NCBI RefSeq assembly: GCF_008369935.1
Contig: NZ_VTUZ01000016.1
Coordinates: 62,001-126,000 of the forward strand
Reading direction: 5' to 3'
Source of the DNA: Paraburkholderia panacisoli
Lineage (GTDB): Bacteria; Pseudomonadota; Gammaproteobacteria; Burkholderiales; Burkholderiaceae
Length of the DNA: 64,000 bases
Shown: positions 1-8,838 of the stretch, one piece after another
How positions within the stretch are numbered: the stretch's first letter is position 1
How the letters are laid out: the number at the start of each line of letters is the position of its first letter
Made by a program: the position numbers and the translations under genes
The notes under the pieces: generated by a model
What the model was told of the DNA's origin: nothing
Database searches by the model: none
Seen by the model: the letters and a program-made list of their open reading frames with translations, nothing else

Positions 1-1051
1 CGCCGAGAATCTGGATCGCTTCGCCGGCCATCCATGTGGCTTTTTCCGCGGTGTACAGAATCACGCCCGCGCAGTCCTTGCGCACCTGGCGCACGTGTTC
101 GTTGCCGAGCGTATCGAGTTGACGGCCCACCGCGTACAGATACGCGCGGCACGCCTGCAGCGTGGTGTAGAGATCGGCCACCTTGCCCTGAATCAGCTGG
201 AACTCGCCGATCGACTGGCCGAACTGCTTGCGGTCGTGGATATACGGCACGACCGCGTCCATCACCGCGACCATGATGCCGGTCGGGCCGCCCGCGAGTA
301 CCGCGCGTTCATAGTCGAGCCCGCTCATCAGCACCTTCACACCGCCGTTCAACTGGCCGAGAATATTCTCTTCCGGCACTTCGACGTTCTCGAACACCAG
401 TTCGCCGGTATGCGAGCCGCGCATCCCAAGCTTGTCGAGCTTCTGCGCAACCGAAAAGCCCTTCATGCCCTTCTCGACGATAAACGCGGTAATGCCGCGC
501 GAATTCGCTTCGGGATCGGTCTTCGCATAAACCACCAGCGTGTCGCAATCCGGGCCATTGGTGATCCACATCTTGGTGCCGTTGAGCACGTAGCGGTCGC
601 CCTTCTTCTCCGCGCGCAGCTTCATGCTGACGACGTCCGAGCCCGCGTTCGGCTCGCTCATCGCGAGTGCGCCGACATGTTCGCCGGACACGAGCTTGGG
701 CAGGTATTGGCGCTTTTGCGCGTCGGTGCCGTTGCGATGAATCTGGTTCACGCACAGGTTCGAATGCGCGCCGTAAGACAGGCCGACCGACGCAGACGCG
801 CGCGAGATCTCTTCCATCGCGATCATATGCGCGGTGTAGCCCATATTCGCGCCGCCGTACTCCTCCGAGACCGTCATGCCGAGCACGCCGAGATCACCGA
901 ACTTGCGCCACAGGTCCATGGGGAATTGATCCGTGCGGTCGATTTCCGCGGCACGCGGGGCGATTTCCTTGGCGGCGAATCCCGCGATGCTGTCACGCAG
1001 CATTTCGATTTCTTCGCCGAGCGGGAACTGCAAACCGGGCAGGTTGCGCAT
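1..1051 (-). CDS. ivd: Isovaleryl-CoA dehydrogenase, 3' part cut by window edge
   Basis: FAD-dependent acyl-CoA dehydrogenase that oxidises isovaleryl-CoA to 3-methylcrotonyl-CoA in leucine degradation. The 350 visible residues start MRNLPGLQFPLGEE at an ATG read leftward from 1051, and the C-terminus lies beyond base 1. Family landmarks are the FAD/substrate segment GALAMSEPNAGSD (about 128-139), the WITNGPD segment (about 162-168) and LDYERAVLAGG, where Glu248 matches the catalytic glutamate that sits in this unusual position in isovaleryl-CoA dehydrogenases. That placement favours this assignment over short- or medium-chain dehydrogenases. It is divergent from a TetR gene with two palindromes between them. 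In related bacteria it heads the liu operon, whose remaining genes would lie outside the window. Confidence 0.93.
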   Translation of the reverse strand, partial: MRNLPGLQFPLGEEIEMLRDSIAGFAAKEIAPRAAEIDRTDQFPMDLWRKFGDLGVLGMTVSEEYGGANMGYTAHMIAMEEISRASASVGLSYGAHSNLCVNQIHRNGTDAQKRQYLPKLVSGEHVGALAMSEPNAGSDVVSMKLRAEKKGDRYVLNGTKMWITNGPDCDTLVVYAKTDPEANSRGITAFIVEKGMKGFSVAQKLDKLGMRGSHTGELVFENVEVPEENILGQLNGGVKVLMSGLDYERAVLAGGPTGIMVAVMDAVVPYIHDRKQFGQSIGEFQLIQGKVADLYTTLQACRAYLYAVGRQLDTLGNEHVRQVRKDCAGVILYTAEKATWMAGEAIQILG

Positions 1052-1197
1052 TGCTGTGTCTCCAGAGTTCGTTGGCGGCCGGTCGGCCTCGTGGGCGCCG
1101 GCGGTTCCGCGCGCGGACTGGTGGGCAGCGGCGGATTGCACCGCCGCTGCCGTCCCGCACGACGCGCGACAAGTTTCAGTGCGCATTTCACGCCAGA

Positions 1198-1213
1198 TTG
1201 ACGTAAGCGTCAA
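1198..1213. promoter_or_regulatory. Palindromic operator candidate upstream of ivd
   Basis: TTGACGTAAGCGTCAA has perfect 6-bp arms (TTGACG/CGTCAA) around a 4-base centre. It lies 147 bp upstream of the ivd start and 145 bp upstream of the TetR start. From memory, it resembles the motif class reported for LiuR, the MerR-family regulator of branched-chain amino-acid degradation. That link is inference. Confidence 0.55.
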
Positions 1214-1223
1214 GTGGTATTTT

Positions 1224-1236
1224 TGAGTATTACTCA
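1224..1236. promoter_or_regulatory. Second palindrome, possible TetR operator
   Basis: TGAGTATTACTCA is a perfect 6-bp inverted repeat around a single central T, 10 bp from the first palindrome and in the same divergent spacer. Short palindromes with an odd centre are common TetR-family operators, so the adjacent TetR protein is the natural candidate binder (inference). Confidence 0.5.
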
Positions 1237-1358
1237 GAAAATGTCCGGACGTGCTTCCGACACCGCTTTACGGTTAAAATCTCGCTCATCAGCCTCATTT
1301 GGCTCATTTGGCGCGCTCGCTGGGCTCCGGCCGCGCCTCAAATCTGAACTCCACTCAT

Positions 1359-2102
1359 ATGACGGTTGCCGTGAAGGCCGAGTTACCCGTGTCGCGCCGC
1401 CAGCCGGCGGGGCGCAAATCGCAGCAACGCGTGAAAGAAATTCTTCAGGCGGGGCGCGACGTTTTCTCCGAGAAAGGCTACGAGCGCGCGACGACCGCCG
1501 AGATCGCGCAGCGCCTGGGCATTTCCGAGGCGACCGTGTTCAGCTATTTCCGCGGCAAGCGCGAGCTATGCGCGCGCGTGATCGGCGACTGGTACGACGA
1601 GATCATCGGCGCGATCGAGGCGGGCTTGCCGCGCGACGGCAGCGTGCGTCAACAGTTCGCCTTCATTGTGCGCACGCACTTGCGGCTGATGCTGGTGAAC
1701 GGCACCGATCTCTGCGCGCTGGTGCTGTCCGAGGGACGCGCGCGTCATCACGAACTGAGCGAAGCGTTGACCGAACTGCAGCGCAGCTATACCGCACCGT
1801 TGATGCGCGTATTGGCGCAAGGCCAGCAGAGCGGACAGATTCGCACCGACATGCCGCTGCGTTTGTTGCGCTCGATGGTGTTCGGGCCAATGGAGCATGT
1901 GCTGTGGGACGCCACGCTGACCAGGCGGCGTATCGACATCGACGCGACCGCGGACCAGTTGATCGACGTGCTGTGGGCCGCGCTCACGCCGCCGGACCTG
2001 GCAGTGAACGCGTTGCAACGGTTCAGGGCGGAAGTTGCGGAGGCGAACCGGCGCTTCGAAGAAGCCACGCGCCGCTCGCCGGGTACGACGCGCGACGCGT
2101 AG
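1359..2102 (+). CDS. TetR/AcrR-family regulator divergent from ivd
   Basis: Dimeric DNA-binding repressor of 247 residues. The N-terminal helix-turn-helix spans about residues 22-75 and includes FSEKGYERATTAEIAQRLG and the recognition helix segment SEATVFSYFRGKRE. The remainder is the helical ligand domain. ATG 1359 (MTVAVKAELP) was chosen because the HTH begins shortly after it; an in-frame ATG at 1299 would add a tail of low-complexity character. No strong ribosome-binding site is visible. Back-to-back placement with isovaleryl-CoA dehydrogenase suggests control of leucine or acyl-CoA catabolism. A TetR regulator called LiuQ has been described for this role in beta-proteobacteria, but I cannot confirm orthology. 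The ligand would probably be an acyl-CoA. Confidence 0.85.
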   Translation: MTVAVKAELPVSRRQPAGRKSQQRVKEILQAGRDVFSEKGYERATTAEIAQRLGISEATVFSYFRGKRELCARVIGDWYDEIIGAIEAGLPRDGSVRQQFAFIVRTHLRLMLVNGTDLCALVLSEGRARHHELSEALTELQRSYTAPLMRVLAQGQQSGQIRTDMPLRLLRSMVFGPMEHVLWDATLTRRRIDIDATADQLIDVLWAALTPPDLAVNALQRFRAEVAEANRRFEEATRRSPGTTRDA

Positions 2103-2211
2103 CGGGTCATGTCGCGCGGTTTTCCGCCAGCGTAAATCCGCGCTTCTGTCTCGCGGCCGAAAAGAAGCTAATCTACTGCTTCCCCCGGCTGGAGCCAGAA
2201 GGAGAACCCCC

Positions 2212-3078
2212 GTGGCTGAAGAAAAAAACGCAACAAGCGCAAAGCGTGCAAGCAACACGAAGAGCACGACACCCGCGAAGCGTGCCAGCACCGCGAACAT
2301 CCGCATCGGCATCGGCGGCTGGACCTACGCCCCTTGGCGGGGCACCTTCTACCCTTCGGACCTCACGCAAAGCCGCGAACTCGAATACGCGAGCCGCCAA
2401 CTCACGTCGATAGAAATCAACGGCACGTTCTACGGTTTGCAAAAGCCGGCGAGCTACGAGAAGTGGTATCAGGAAACCCCGGACGATTTCGTTTTTTCGC
2501 TGAAGGCGCCACGCTACGCGACCAACAGAAAAGTGCTTGCCGACGCGGGTGAAACGATCGAACGCTTCTTCGCGAGCGGCGTGCTGCTGCTCAAACAGAA
2601 GCTCGGTCCGGTCAACTGGCAATTCGCGCCGACCAAGAAATTCGACCCCGAAGACTTCGAGGCTTTTCTGAAACTGCTGCCCGCGAGCATCGAAGGCCAG
2701 AAGCTCAGGCACGCAGTCGAAGTCCGCAACGACACGTTCAAAGCACCGGACTTCATCGCGCTCGCGCGCAAGTACAAAGTCGCGGTGGTGCTGGCGGGCG
2801 ACAGCGACTACCCGCAAATCGCCGACCTCACCGCGCCGTTCGTGTATGCCCGCATCATGGGCACGACCGATAAACAGGCCACAGGCTATTCGGCCAAAGC
2901 GCTCGACGCATGGGCCGAACGCGCGCGCCAGCTGGCCGCGGGCGCGACGCCGGACGACCTCGAGACGGCCGCCGAGCCACCGGCCAAAGCAGCCGCGCGC
3001 GATGTCTATCTCTACGTGATCAGCGGCTTCAAGGAACGCAATCCGGCCGCCGCAATGGCATTGATCGGAAAACTCTGA
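2212..3078 (+). CDS. DUF72 family protein
   Basis: 288-residue member of the DUF72 (YecE) family, a TIM-barrel-like fold of unproven biochemical function. After a Lys/Ala/Thr-rich N-terminal tail of about 25 residues comes the hallmark RIGIGGWTYAPWRGTFYP, followed by TSIEINGTFYG and FVFSLKAPRYAT. The GTG start at 2212 is preceded by AAGGAG at a good distance, and the upstream in-frame extension looks non-coding. The lysine-rich leader resembles the basic tails common on Burkholderia DUF72 proteins. It runs in the same direction as the DAHP synthase but 204 bp away, so co-transcription is uncertain. Confidence 0.88.
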   Translation: MAEEKNATSAKRASNTKSTTPAKRASTANIRIGIGGWTYAPWRGTFYPSDLTQSRELEYASRQLTSIEINGTFYGLQKPASYEKWYQETPDDFVFSLKAPRYATNRKVLADAGETIERFFASGVLLLKQKLGPVNWQFAPTKKFDPEDFEAFLKLLPASIEGQKLRHAVEVRNDTFKAPDFIALARKYKVAVVLAGDSDYPQIADLTAPFVYARIMGTTDKQATGYSAKALDAWAERARQLAAGATPDDLETAAEPPAKAAARDVYLYVISGFKERNPAAAMALIGKL

Positions 3079-3282
3079 GCTGGCGCAGGCCCGACAACGG
3101 TTGGCGGGTGTCATAATCGCGCCAGCGGATCGGTGCAAACTCAATGCGAATCCCGCGCGCTTCCAGTGCAGCGGCAACGCCGACCGAACACCAACCCCAC
3201 GCAGCGTCCCCGCCAAACCGGCGCGCGGACGCGCGCACTCAGGCGGCCACGCCGCCTCACCATCAAGCCCCGGGAGAATATT

Positions 3283-4401
3283 TTGAGCGCCATCGACAAT
3301 CCTTTGCACGATCAGGAAGTCGGCTCGGCCGACGCCACCCAGGACACCACGCGCATCGACGACGTGCGGATCGGCGCGGTCCGTCCGCTAATTTCGCCCG
3401 CGCTGCTGCAAGACGAGCTACCGGTGCCGCCCGCCGTGCAGACGCTCGTCGAGAAAACGCGCTCGGAAATCGCCGACGTTCTGCATGGCCGCGACGACCG
3501 GCTCGTAATGATCGTCGGCCCCTGTTCGATTCACGACCACGACCAGGCGATCGAATACGCGCGCAAGCTGAAGGCCGCGGCCGACGCCTATAAAGACGAT
3601 CTGCTGATCGTGATGCGCGTCTACTTCGAAAAGCCCCGCACCACGGTCGGCTGGAAAGGCTATATCAACGACCCGCGTCTGGACGGCAGCTTCCGCATCA
3701 ACGAAGGCCTGCGGCTCGCGCGGCAATTGCTGCTCGACATCAACGGTCTGGGGCTGCCCACGGCTACCGAGTTTCTCGATCTGCTCAGTCCGCAATACAT
3801 CGCCGACCTGATCGCGTGGGGCGCCATTGGCGCGCGCACGACCGAGAGTCAGAGTCATCGGCAACTGGCTTCGGGGTTGAGCTGCCCGATCGGGTTCAAG
3901 AACGGCACCGACGGCGGCGTGCAGATCGCCGCGGACGCGATCGTCGCGGCACGCGCGAGCCACGCGTTCATGGGCATGACGAAAATGGGCATGGCCGCGA
4001 TCTTCGAAACGCGCGGCAACGACGACGCGCACGTGATCCTGCGCGGCGGCAAGAAAGGACCGAACTACGACAGCGCGTCGGTGGACGCCACATGCGCGGC
4101 GCTCGAATCAGCCGGTCTGCGCGAGCAGGTGATGATCGATTGCTCGCATGCGAACTCGGGCAAGTCGCATTTGCGTCAACTGGAGGTGGTGCAGGATCTG
4201 GCGCAGCAGCTATCACAGCGCGAGAGTCGCATTATCGGCGTGATGCTGGAGAGTCATCTGGAAGAAGGCCGCCAGGACCTGAAAGCCGGGGTGCCGTTGC
4301 GTTATGGCGTGTCCATCACGGATGCCTGCGTGAGCTGGGCGCAAACCGAGCCGGCGCTCGATACCCTCGCCGCCGCCACCCGCAAGCGCCGCGCGGGCTG
4401 A
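3283..4401 (+). CDS. aroG: 3-deoxy-7-phosphoheptulonate (DAHP) synthase, class I
   Basis: Condenses phosphoenolpyruvate with erythrose 4-phosphate, the first step of the shikimate pathway to aromatic amino acids. The 372-residue product carries the AroF/G/H signatures MIVGPCSIHDHDQAIEYA, MRVYFEKPRTTVGWKGYIND, GARTTESQSHRQLASGLS, GFKNGTDGG and MIDCSHANSGKSH, which supply the phosphoenolpyruvate-binding and metal-binding residues. The start is taken as TTG 3283 because GGGAG lies 6 bases upstream; the 50-codon in-frame region before it is Arg/Pro-rich and unlike the family. The N-terminus is slightly longer than E. coli AroG (350 residues). Which aromatic amino acid inhibits it cannot be read with confidence. 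Confidence 0.94.
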   Translation: MSAIDNPLHDQEVGSADATQDTTRIDDVRIGAVRPLISPALLQDELPVPPAVQTLVEKTRSEIADVLHGRDDRLVMIVGPCSIHDHDQAIEYARKLKAAADAYKDDLLIVMRVYFEKPRTTVGWKGYINDPRLDGSFRINEGLRLARQLLLDINGLGLPTATEFLDLLSPQYIADLIAWGAIGARTTESQSHRQLASGLSCPIGFKNGTDGGVQIAADAIVAARASHAFMGMTKMGMAAIFETRGNDDAHVILRGGKKGPNYDSASVDATCAALESAGLREQVMIDCSHANSGKSHLRQLEVVQDLAQQLSQRESRIIGVMLESHLEEGRQDLKAGVPLRYGVSITDACVSWAQTEPALDTLAAATRKRRAG

Positions 4402-4537
4402 GCGCGCGTTACCAGTCGATACCGCGAACTCCGCGCAAACTCTGGACAAGTTCAGGCACACGCGCCGCACCACCCGCCGATCGGTCAAGCTTGCCGGGGT
4501 TGGGCAGCGCGTGATTCCTCGCGCCCGATGCATTGCT

Positions 4538-4556
4538 CGCCGTGCGCTTCACGGCG
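4538..4556. terminator. Hairpin between convergent aroG and HU genes
   Basis: CGCCGTG and CACGGCG form a perfect 7-bp stem with a 5-base loop. It lies 33 bp past the HU stop and 137 bp past the aroG stop. There is no T-run on either strand, so a Rho-independent role is only possible. Confidence 0.35.
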
Positions 4557-4588
4557 CACGCGGATGCTCCGGCGCGAAGCGCGTTGCA

Positions 4589-4867
4589 TTACGACGCGTT
4601 GACTGCTTCCTTGAACGCCTTGCCGGCGGTGAACTTCACCGTCTTGGCAGCCGCGATCTGGATCTCGGCACCCGTCGACGGATTGCGGCCTACGCGTGCT
4701 GCGCGCGCGCCGGTCGAGAAAGAACCGAAACCGACCAGTTGCACCGTATCGCCACCCACCACGGCCTTGGTCACCGCTTCGACGATCGCGTCGATGGTTT
4801 GGCCGGTGGCCGCTTTGCTTTCGCCGGTCGCTGCGGCGACTGCATCAATCAGTTCCTGTTTGTTCAT
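4589..4867 (-). CDS. hupB: HU-family histone-like DNA-binding protein
   Basis: Small nucleoid protein that bends DNA as a dimer. The 92 residues start MNKQELIDAVAAATG and carry the HU/IHF signature around VGFGSFSTGARAARVGRNP followed by the beta-arm tip and KTVKFTAGKAFKEAVN. The conserved Pro in the arm (GRNPSTG) is the residue that intercalates into DNA. The start at 4867 gives the normal HU length; upstream in-frame codons to 5023 look non-coding. HU and IHF are paralogues, and the alanine-rich N-terminus and length fit HU better. It is convergent with aroG and divergent from the secreted protein at 5219. Confidence 0.93.
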   Translation of the reverse strand: MNKQELIDAVAAATGESKAATGQTIDAIVEAVTKAVVGGDTVQLVGFGSFSTGARAARVGRNPSTGAEIQIAAAKTVKFTAGKAFKEAVNAS

Positions 4868-5218
4868 AGCACTTCCCGTATGGTAATCATGGAACCGGCG
4901 CCACATCTGTCGCGCCGGGACCGACACACTAACGCATAGGCGCGCATTCGCGCAAACCTTCGGTGTAAGGCTTGTATCACCCGCCCACAGCCAATTTGAC
5001 GATTTTTCGTCGCAAACTGCCATAAGAATCGCGCGCTTACGTGCTTCCGGCGTTTTGCACGCGCTTGCGTCCCATCACAATCCGTTGCAATTTCAGTGCT
5101 TTAGCGATGGGTCGACGGCTGTCGGCAGGCTTTCTTCCCAGATTATGTTCGATTACGAGGATTCGGCATGGGCGGGTGCAATGCCGGTAAAAATCAGGAA
5201 TTCGGCAGGAGTAAAAAA

Positions 5219-5617
5219 ATGAAATTTTGCCGTATTGCAACAAAAGCTGTGCTGTTTGCCGCCGTGTCCGCGATGTCTTTAACCGCTCTCGCCGACGCCA
5301 ATGCAGGCTGCGCGACACTGGTCGGCGCGCCATCCGGCTCGAACTCGCCCCAAGGCTTTCAAATGCGCGACGGCGAACCGGTCGACCTGGTGAGCGGGGC
5401 GAAGGTGGTCCACGGCAGGCTGCTGGTGTTCAGCGACGACGCGGTGTTTCGCGCTTACTGGCAACCCGACAATAGCCCGGAAAAGTACGTGCTGGCGAAT
5501 GCGGGCGTGAATACCGTGCGCCTCGTGTCGACGCCGCCGCAAGGCACGCCGGCCAGAAACGGCGAACCCGGTACGGCCGTTGCGCCGCAACTCGTGCTCT
5601 CATGCCCCGCGCTTTGA
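5219..5617 (+). CDS. Small secreted protein of unknown function
   Basis: 132 residues with a clear Sec signal peptide (MKFCRIATK, then a hydrophobic run ending ALADANA), so it should be periplasmic or secreted. The mature part has two cysteines, near its beginning (GCATL) and near its end (LSCPAL), that could form one disulfide bridge, and a middle segment HGRLLVFSDDAVFRAYW. The start at 5219 is supported by GGCAGGAG 7 bases upstream, whereas the earlier ATG at 5168 has no such site. I do not recognise the family. It stands alone, 190 bp before the c-di-GMP gene and on the same strand. Confidence 0.7.
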   Translation: MKFCRIATKAVLFAAVSAMSLTALADANAGCATLVGAPSGSNSPQGFQMRDGEPVDLVSGAKVVHGRLLVFSDDAVFRAYWQPDNSPEKYVLANAGVNTVRLVSTPPQGTPARNGEPGTAVAPQLVLSCPAL

Positions 5618-5806
5618 ATCGGTAAGAAGCGCATTAGCCGTGCCGTGCCGTACGCGATGCACAAATGACGTGCAGCCCCCGTACTGCCCGGGCGGAGTTA
5701 CCGCCTTCCCCCGCCCCATTTATTTCCTTTCGGGATCTCTCAAGGTCCAAAATACGCGGCCGATATATCAGGTTGCGTGCGCGTTGCAAACGTGAAAGGA
5801 ATGCGA

Positions 5807-7780
5807 ATGGTTGGGCTAGCGAGGTTGAGGGAAGCACTATCGGTTGCCGAGGGCGACCCTGAACTCGTGCGTTCGCAGGTTCAGGCTTTCAGCCGTCAGA
5901 TACCGCTTCTCTATTTCATCCTGCTCGTCAACACGATGGCCGTCGCGGTCACGCATCTGCGCAGCGCGCCGGCCTGGTTGTCCATCTATGTGCCCGCCAC
6001 GCTCTGCGCGCTGTGCATTGTCCGTTGCGTGCGATGGTGGCGCATCCGTCACCGTGTGCTGACCCACGACAAAGCCGTGCCCGAATTGCGCAAGGTGATC
6101 TGGCTTGCTGGCATTCTCGGCGTCGCGTTCAGCGCCTGGTCGCTTCTATTGTTTCCTTACGGCACGGACTTCGAACAGGCGCAGGTCGCGTTCTACATGG
6201 CGACGACGCTGGCAGGCTGCGTATTCTGCCTGATGCATCTGCGCGCGGCCGCGTTGCTGCTGCTTTCAATCGTCATCCTAAGTTTTTCCATTTTCCTCGT
6301 TTTCACGGGCTATCCGGTATTCATCGCGATGGCGGTCGACATGACGCTGGTCGGCATCGCTCTGGCCGTCATCATCCAGCTTTATTGCCGCACCTTTGCC
6401 GATGTGGTGCACGCGCAGCGAGAGCTGCAGGCAAGCCAGCAGAATACCCAGCGGCTCAGTGACGAGAACTTTCGGCTCGCCAGCATCGACAGTCTCACCG
6501 ACCTGCCCAACCGGCGCAGCTTTTTCGCGTCGCTGCGCGCGATGTCGGAACAGGCGCTCGCCGCGGGCACCGGCTTCAATGTCGGGCTGATCGATCTCGA
6601 CGGCTTCAAACAGGTCAACGATCTCTACGGACACGCGAGCGGCGATCTCGTGCTGCAGGAAGTCGGCTTGCGCCTGCTCGCGCTCGCCGACCCGGGTCTG
6701 TTCTTCGCGCGGCTGGGCGGCGACGAATTCGGCGTGCTCGTCCAGCACAAACGCTCGAACGAGATGCTGGTCGAGGTGGGCCAGCGCATCTGCGAGACGC
6801 TCAGCCAGCCGTACCGGGTGGGCGGCAACATCGCCAGGCTGTCGGGCACGATCGGCTGGGCCGCGTTTCCCGAAGCCGGCACCACGGTCGCGCAAGTGTT
6901 CGAACACGCCGATGCCGCGCTGTATTTCGGCAAGGAGAGCCGGCGCGGCTCGCCGGTGATCTTCTCGACCGAACATGAAACGCGCATCCGGCGTTCGAGT
7001 CTCCTGACCCAGGAGCTGCGCGATGCCGACCTCGAGGCGGAACTGTTCCTGGAACTGCAACCCATCTACGATCTGCTCACGCACCGCACCATTGGCCTGG
7101 AAGCGCTCGGGCGCTGGCATAACGCGCGGCTCGGCACGGTCAAGCCGGAAGAATTCATTCGGATCGCGGAGCGTACCGAACTGATTCTGCGCGTCACGGA
7201 AGTGCTGCTGCGCAAGGCACTCGACGAAGCCGCGCGCTGGCCCTGCGATCTGTTTCTTTCGTTCAATCTATCCGCGATCGATATCTCCACTTCGGCGCGC
7301 GCCCGCCGTCTGATCGATATCGTGTCGGCGAGCGGCGTGCCGCCGCATCGCGTGGCGTTCGAGATCACGGAGACCGCCGTGACGCGCGATTTCGAACAGG
7401 CCCGCAGTTCGCTCACGATGATCAAGCAAGCCGGCTGCCGCGTGTCACTCGACGACTTCGGTACCGGCTATTCGAGCCTGAGCTACGTGCACCGTCTGCC
7501 ATTCGATACGATCAAGATCGACCGCAGCTTCGTGACCGACGTGGACTCGAACAGCGCGTCGAAGAAGATCGTCAAGTCGGTGCTCGACCTGTGCGGGAAT
7601 CTCGGGCTCGAATGCGTGGTGGAGGGGCTCGAAACGGCGCTGCAAGCCGAGACCGTCAAGCGGCTGGGTGCGCGCGCCGTGCAGGGCTATCTGTTCAGCC
7701 CGCCGATGCGCGCCGGCGCCGTCGCCGCGTATTTGCAGGCGGCGTCGGAGCAGGCTTTGGCGATGGCGGCGCAGGGGTAG
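5807..7780 (+). CDS. Membrane-bound GGDEF-EAL cyclic-di-GMP enzyme
   Basis: 657-residue bifunctional-type c-di-GMP protein. Residues 30-195 contain about five membrane segments, followed by a short helical linker. The GGDEF domain (about 223-390) has an intact RLGGDEFGV active site at 304-308. The EAL domain (about 405-650) retains EALGRW (432), FEITETAV, DDFGTGYSS and IKIDRSFV, the metal-binding and catalytic segments of active phosphodiesterases. The usual RxxD inhibitory site five residues before GGDEF is missing (DPGL there). The start is ATG 5807 because AAAGGA lies 6 bases upstream; ATG 5801 abuts that site. Net activity, cyclase or phosphodiesterase, cannot be decided from sequence, and the sensed signal is unknown. 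Confidence 0.92.
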   Translation: MVGLARLREALSVAEGDPELVRSQVQAFSRQIPLLYFILLVNTMAVAVTHLRSAPAWLSIYVPATLCALCIVRCVRWWRIRHRVLTHDKAVPELRKVIWLAGILGVAFSAWSLLLFPYGTDFEQAQVAFYMATTLAGCVFCLMHLRAAALLLLSIVILSFSIFLVFTGYPVFIAMAVDMTLVGIALAVIIQLYCRTFADVVHAQRELQASQQNTQRLSDENFRLASIDSLTDLPNRRSFFASLRAMSEQALAAGTGFNVGLIDLDGFKQVNDLYGHASGDLVLQEVGLRLLALADPGLFFARLGGDEFGVLVQHKRSNEMLVEVGQRICETLSQPYRVGGNIARLSGTIGWAAFPEAGTTVAQVFEHADAALYFGKESRRGSPVIFSTEHETRIRRSSLLTQELRDADLEAELFLELQPIYDLLTHRTIGLEALGRWHNARLGTVKPEEFIRIAERTELILRVTEVLLRKALDEAARWPCDLFLSFNLSAIDISTSARARRLIDIVSASGVPPHRVAFEITETAVTRDFEQARSSLTMIKQAGCRVSLDDFGTGYSSLSYVHRLPFDTIKIDRSFVTDVDSNSASKKIVKSVLDLCGNLGLECVVEGLETALQAETVKRLGARAVQGYLFSPPMRAGAVAAYLQAASEQALAMAAQG

Positions 7781-7837
7781 ACACGCCGCGCGCCACCCCA
7801 TGCCGCCCCGCCGCAAGGCCACCGCGCGACGGCCGCT

Positions 7838-8578
7838 TCAGCGCGGCGTGCCCGGGTACTCCAGCTTTGGATACCAGTCGCTGCCACGGCCGCCCGGCGT
7901 CATGTCGAGCACGGTCCACAGCGGCATCAGGTCCGGCGCGCCGCGCGGGTCCTGGCCCGGGTCCGCCGTCGACGCCCCCATCTCCGCGCCGTAGAAGTGC
8001 CGCACCGTGCCCCCGGAACGCGTGAACACATTGAGCGCGGGCACGTCGTCGCCGGCAGGGTCTTCGGCTGCGTAATCGCGGTTGAACGTGTTGCCGCCCG
8101 ACGAGTAGAGCCGCAAATGCCGCCAGCCGCGCTCCTTGGCGAACCCGACGAGCTTTTCGATCGGCGAGCGGCCGATCACCGCGAACGCCACACGCTGCAG
8201 GATGTCGGGCATTTCGCCGTCGTAGGCGCTCAGCAGCGACGTGCACATCGGACAGGGCCGCGCGCGCTGCGGGCCGAACATCCAGTTGTAGGTGACGAGC
8301 GTGTCGTGCGTGCCGAACATCTCCGACAGCGTCACCGTGCCCGCCTCGCCTTCGAAGCGATAGTCCTCGGGCACGATGCCGCCGGGCGGCAACGCGCGGC
8401 GCTGCTCGGCGACCCGTTCGAGATGGCGGCGCAATTCGATTTCCTCGGCCAGCAGTTCGTTGCGCGCACGGCGGTACTCGGCGCTCTCGCCCGGAAAGCG
8501 TGGCGGCAAGTCGGCCAGCTGCCGGGCCGGCTTCAGCGCCGGAGTGGATGTGGATGCGAATGGAGTTGCTTCAGTCAT
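7838..8578 (-). CDS. DUF899 thioredoxin-fold family protein
   Basis: 246-residue member of DUF899, a thioredoxin-like fold family of unclear role. Characteristic parts are LPPGGIVPEDYRF, a strand segment LVTYNWMFGP, the CPMC redox-like motif in RARPCPMCTSLLSAYDG, and GWRHLRLYSSGGNTFNRDY. The start at 8578 (MTEATPFAS) is supported by AAGGAGATGG upstream on the minus strand. The CPMC pair would allow dithiol chemistry, but family members are not known to be oxidoreductases. It is divergent from the LysR gene at 8839, a common arrangement for regulator and target, though the MFS gene downstream of LysR is an equally good target. Confidence 0.85.
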   Translation of the reverse strand: MTEATPFASTSTPALKPARQLADLPPRFPGESAEYRRARNELLAEEIELRRHLERVAEQRRALPPGGIVPEDYRFEGEAGTVTLSEMFGTHDTLVTYNWMFGPQRARPCPMCTSLLSAYDGEMPDILQRVAFAVIGRSPIEKLVGFAKERGWRHLRLYSSGGNTFNRDYAAEDPAGDDVPALNVFTRSGGTVRHFYGAEMGASTADPGQDPRGAPDLMPLWTVLDMTPGGRGSDWYPKLEYPGTPR

Positions 8579-8838
8579 CGGCCATCTCCTTGTGCGGGAA
8601 AGGGGTAGAGGGCGGTTGATCGCCCTCCATATAGCGACGACGAATAGGGGCAACGCAAATCGACAGCGATGGCAGAAAAACTTCTGGCATCGTCGAATGC
8701 CCCCTTACCCGCACCGCAAGAAACCCCAACCGCAACCTCCGCCGTCCAGCGCGGTATCCTTTCGCGAAACAGCCAGGCGCGCCCAGCGCGTCAGAACCGC
8801 CGTCCTGGCGCGCCGCGCGCCGTTCATGGGGATGCACC

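Noticed and set aside
95..1201. Plus-strand open frame of 368 codons
   Set aside because: Antisense to the isovaleryl-CoA dehydrogenase gene; rich in Arg, His, Ala and without any motif, as expected of the opposite strand in GC-rich DNA.
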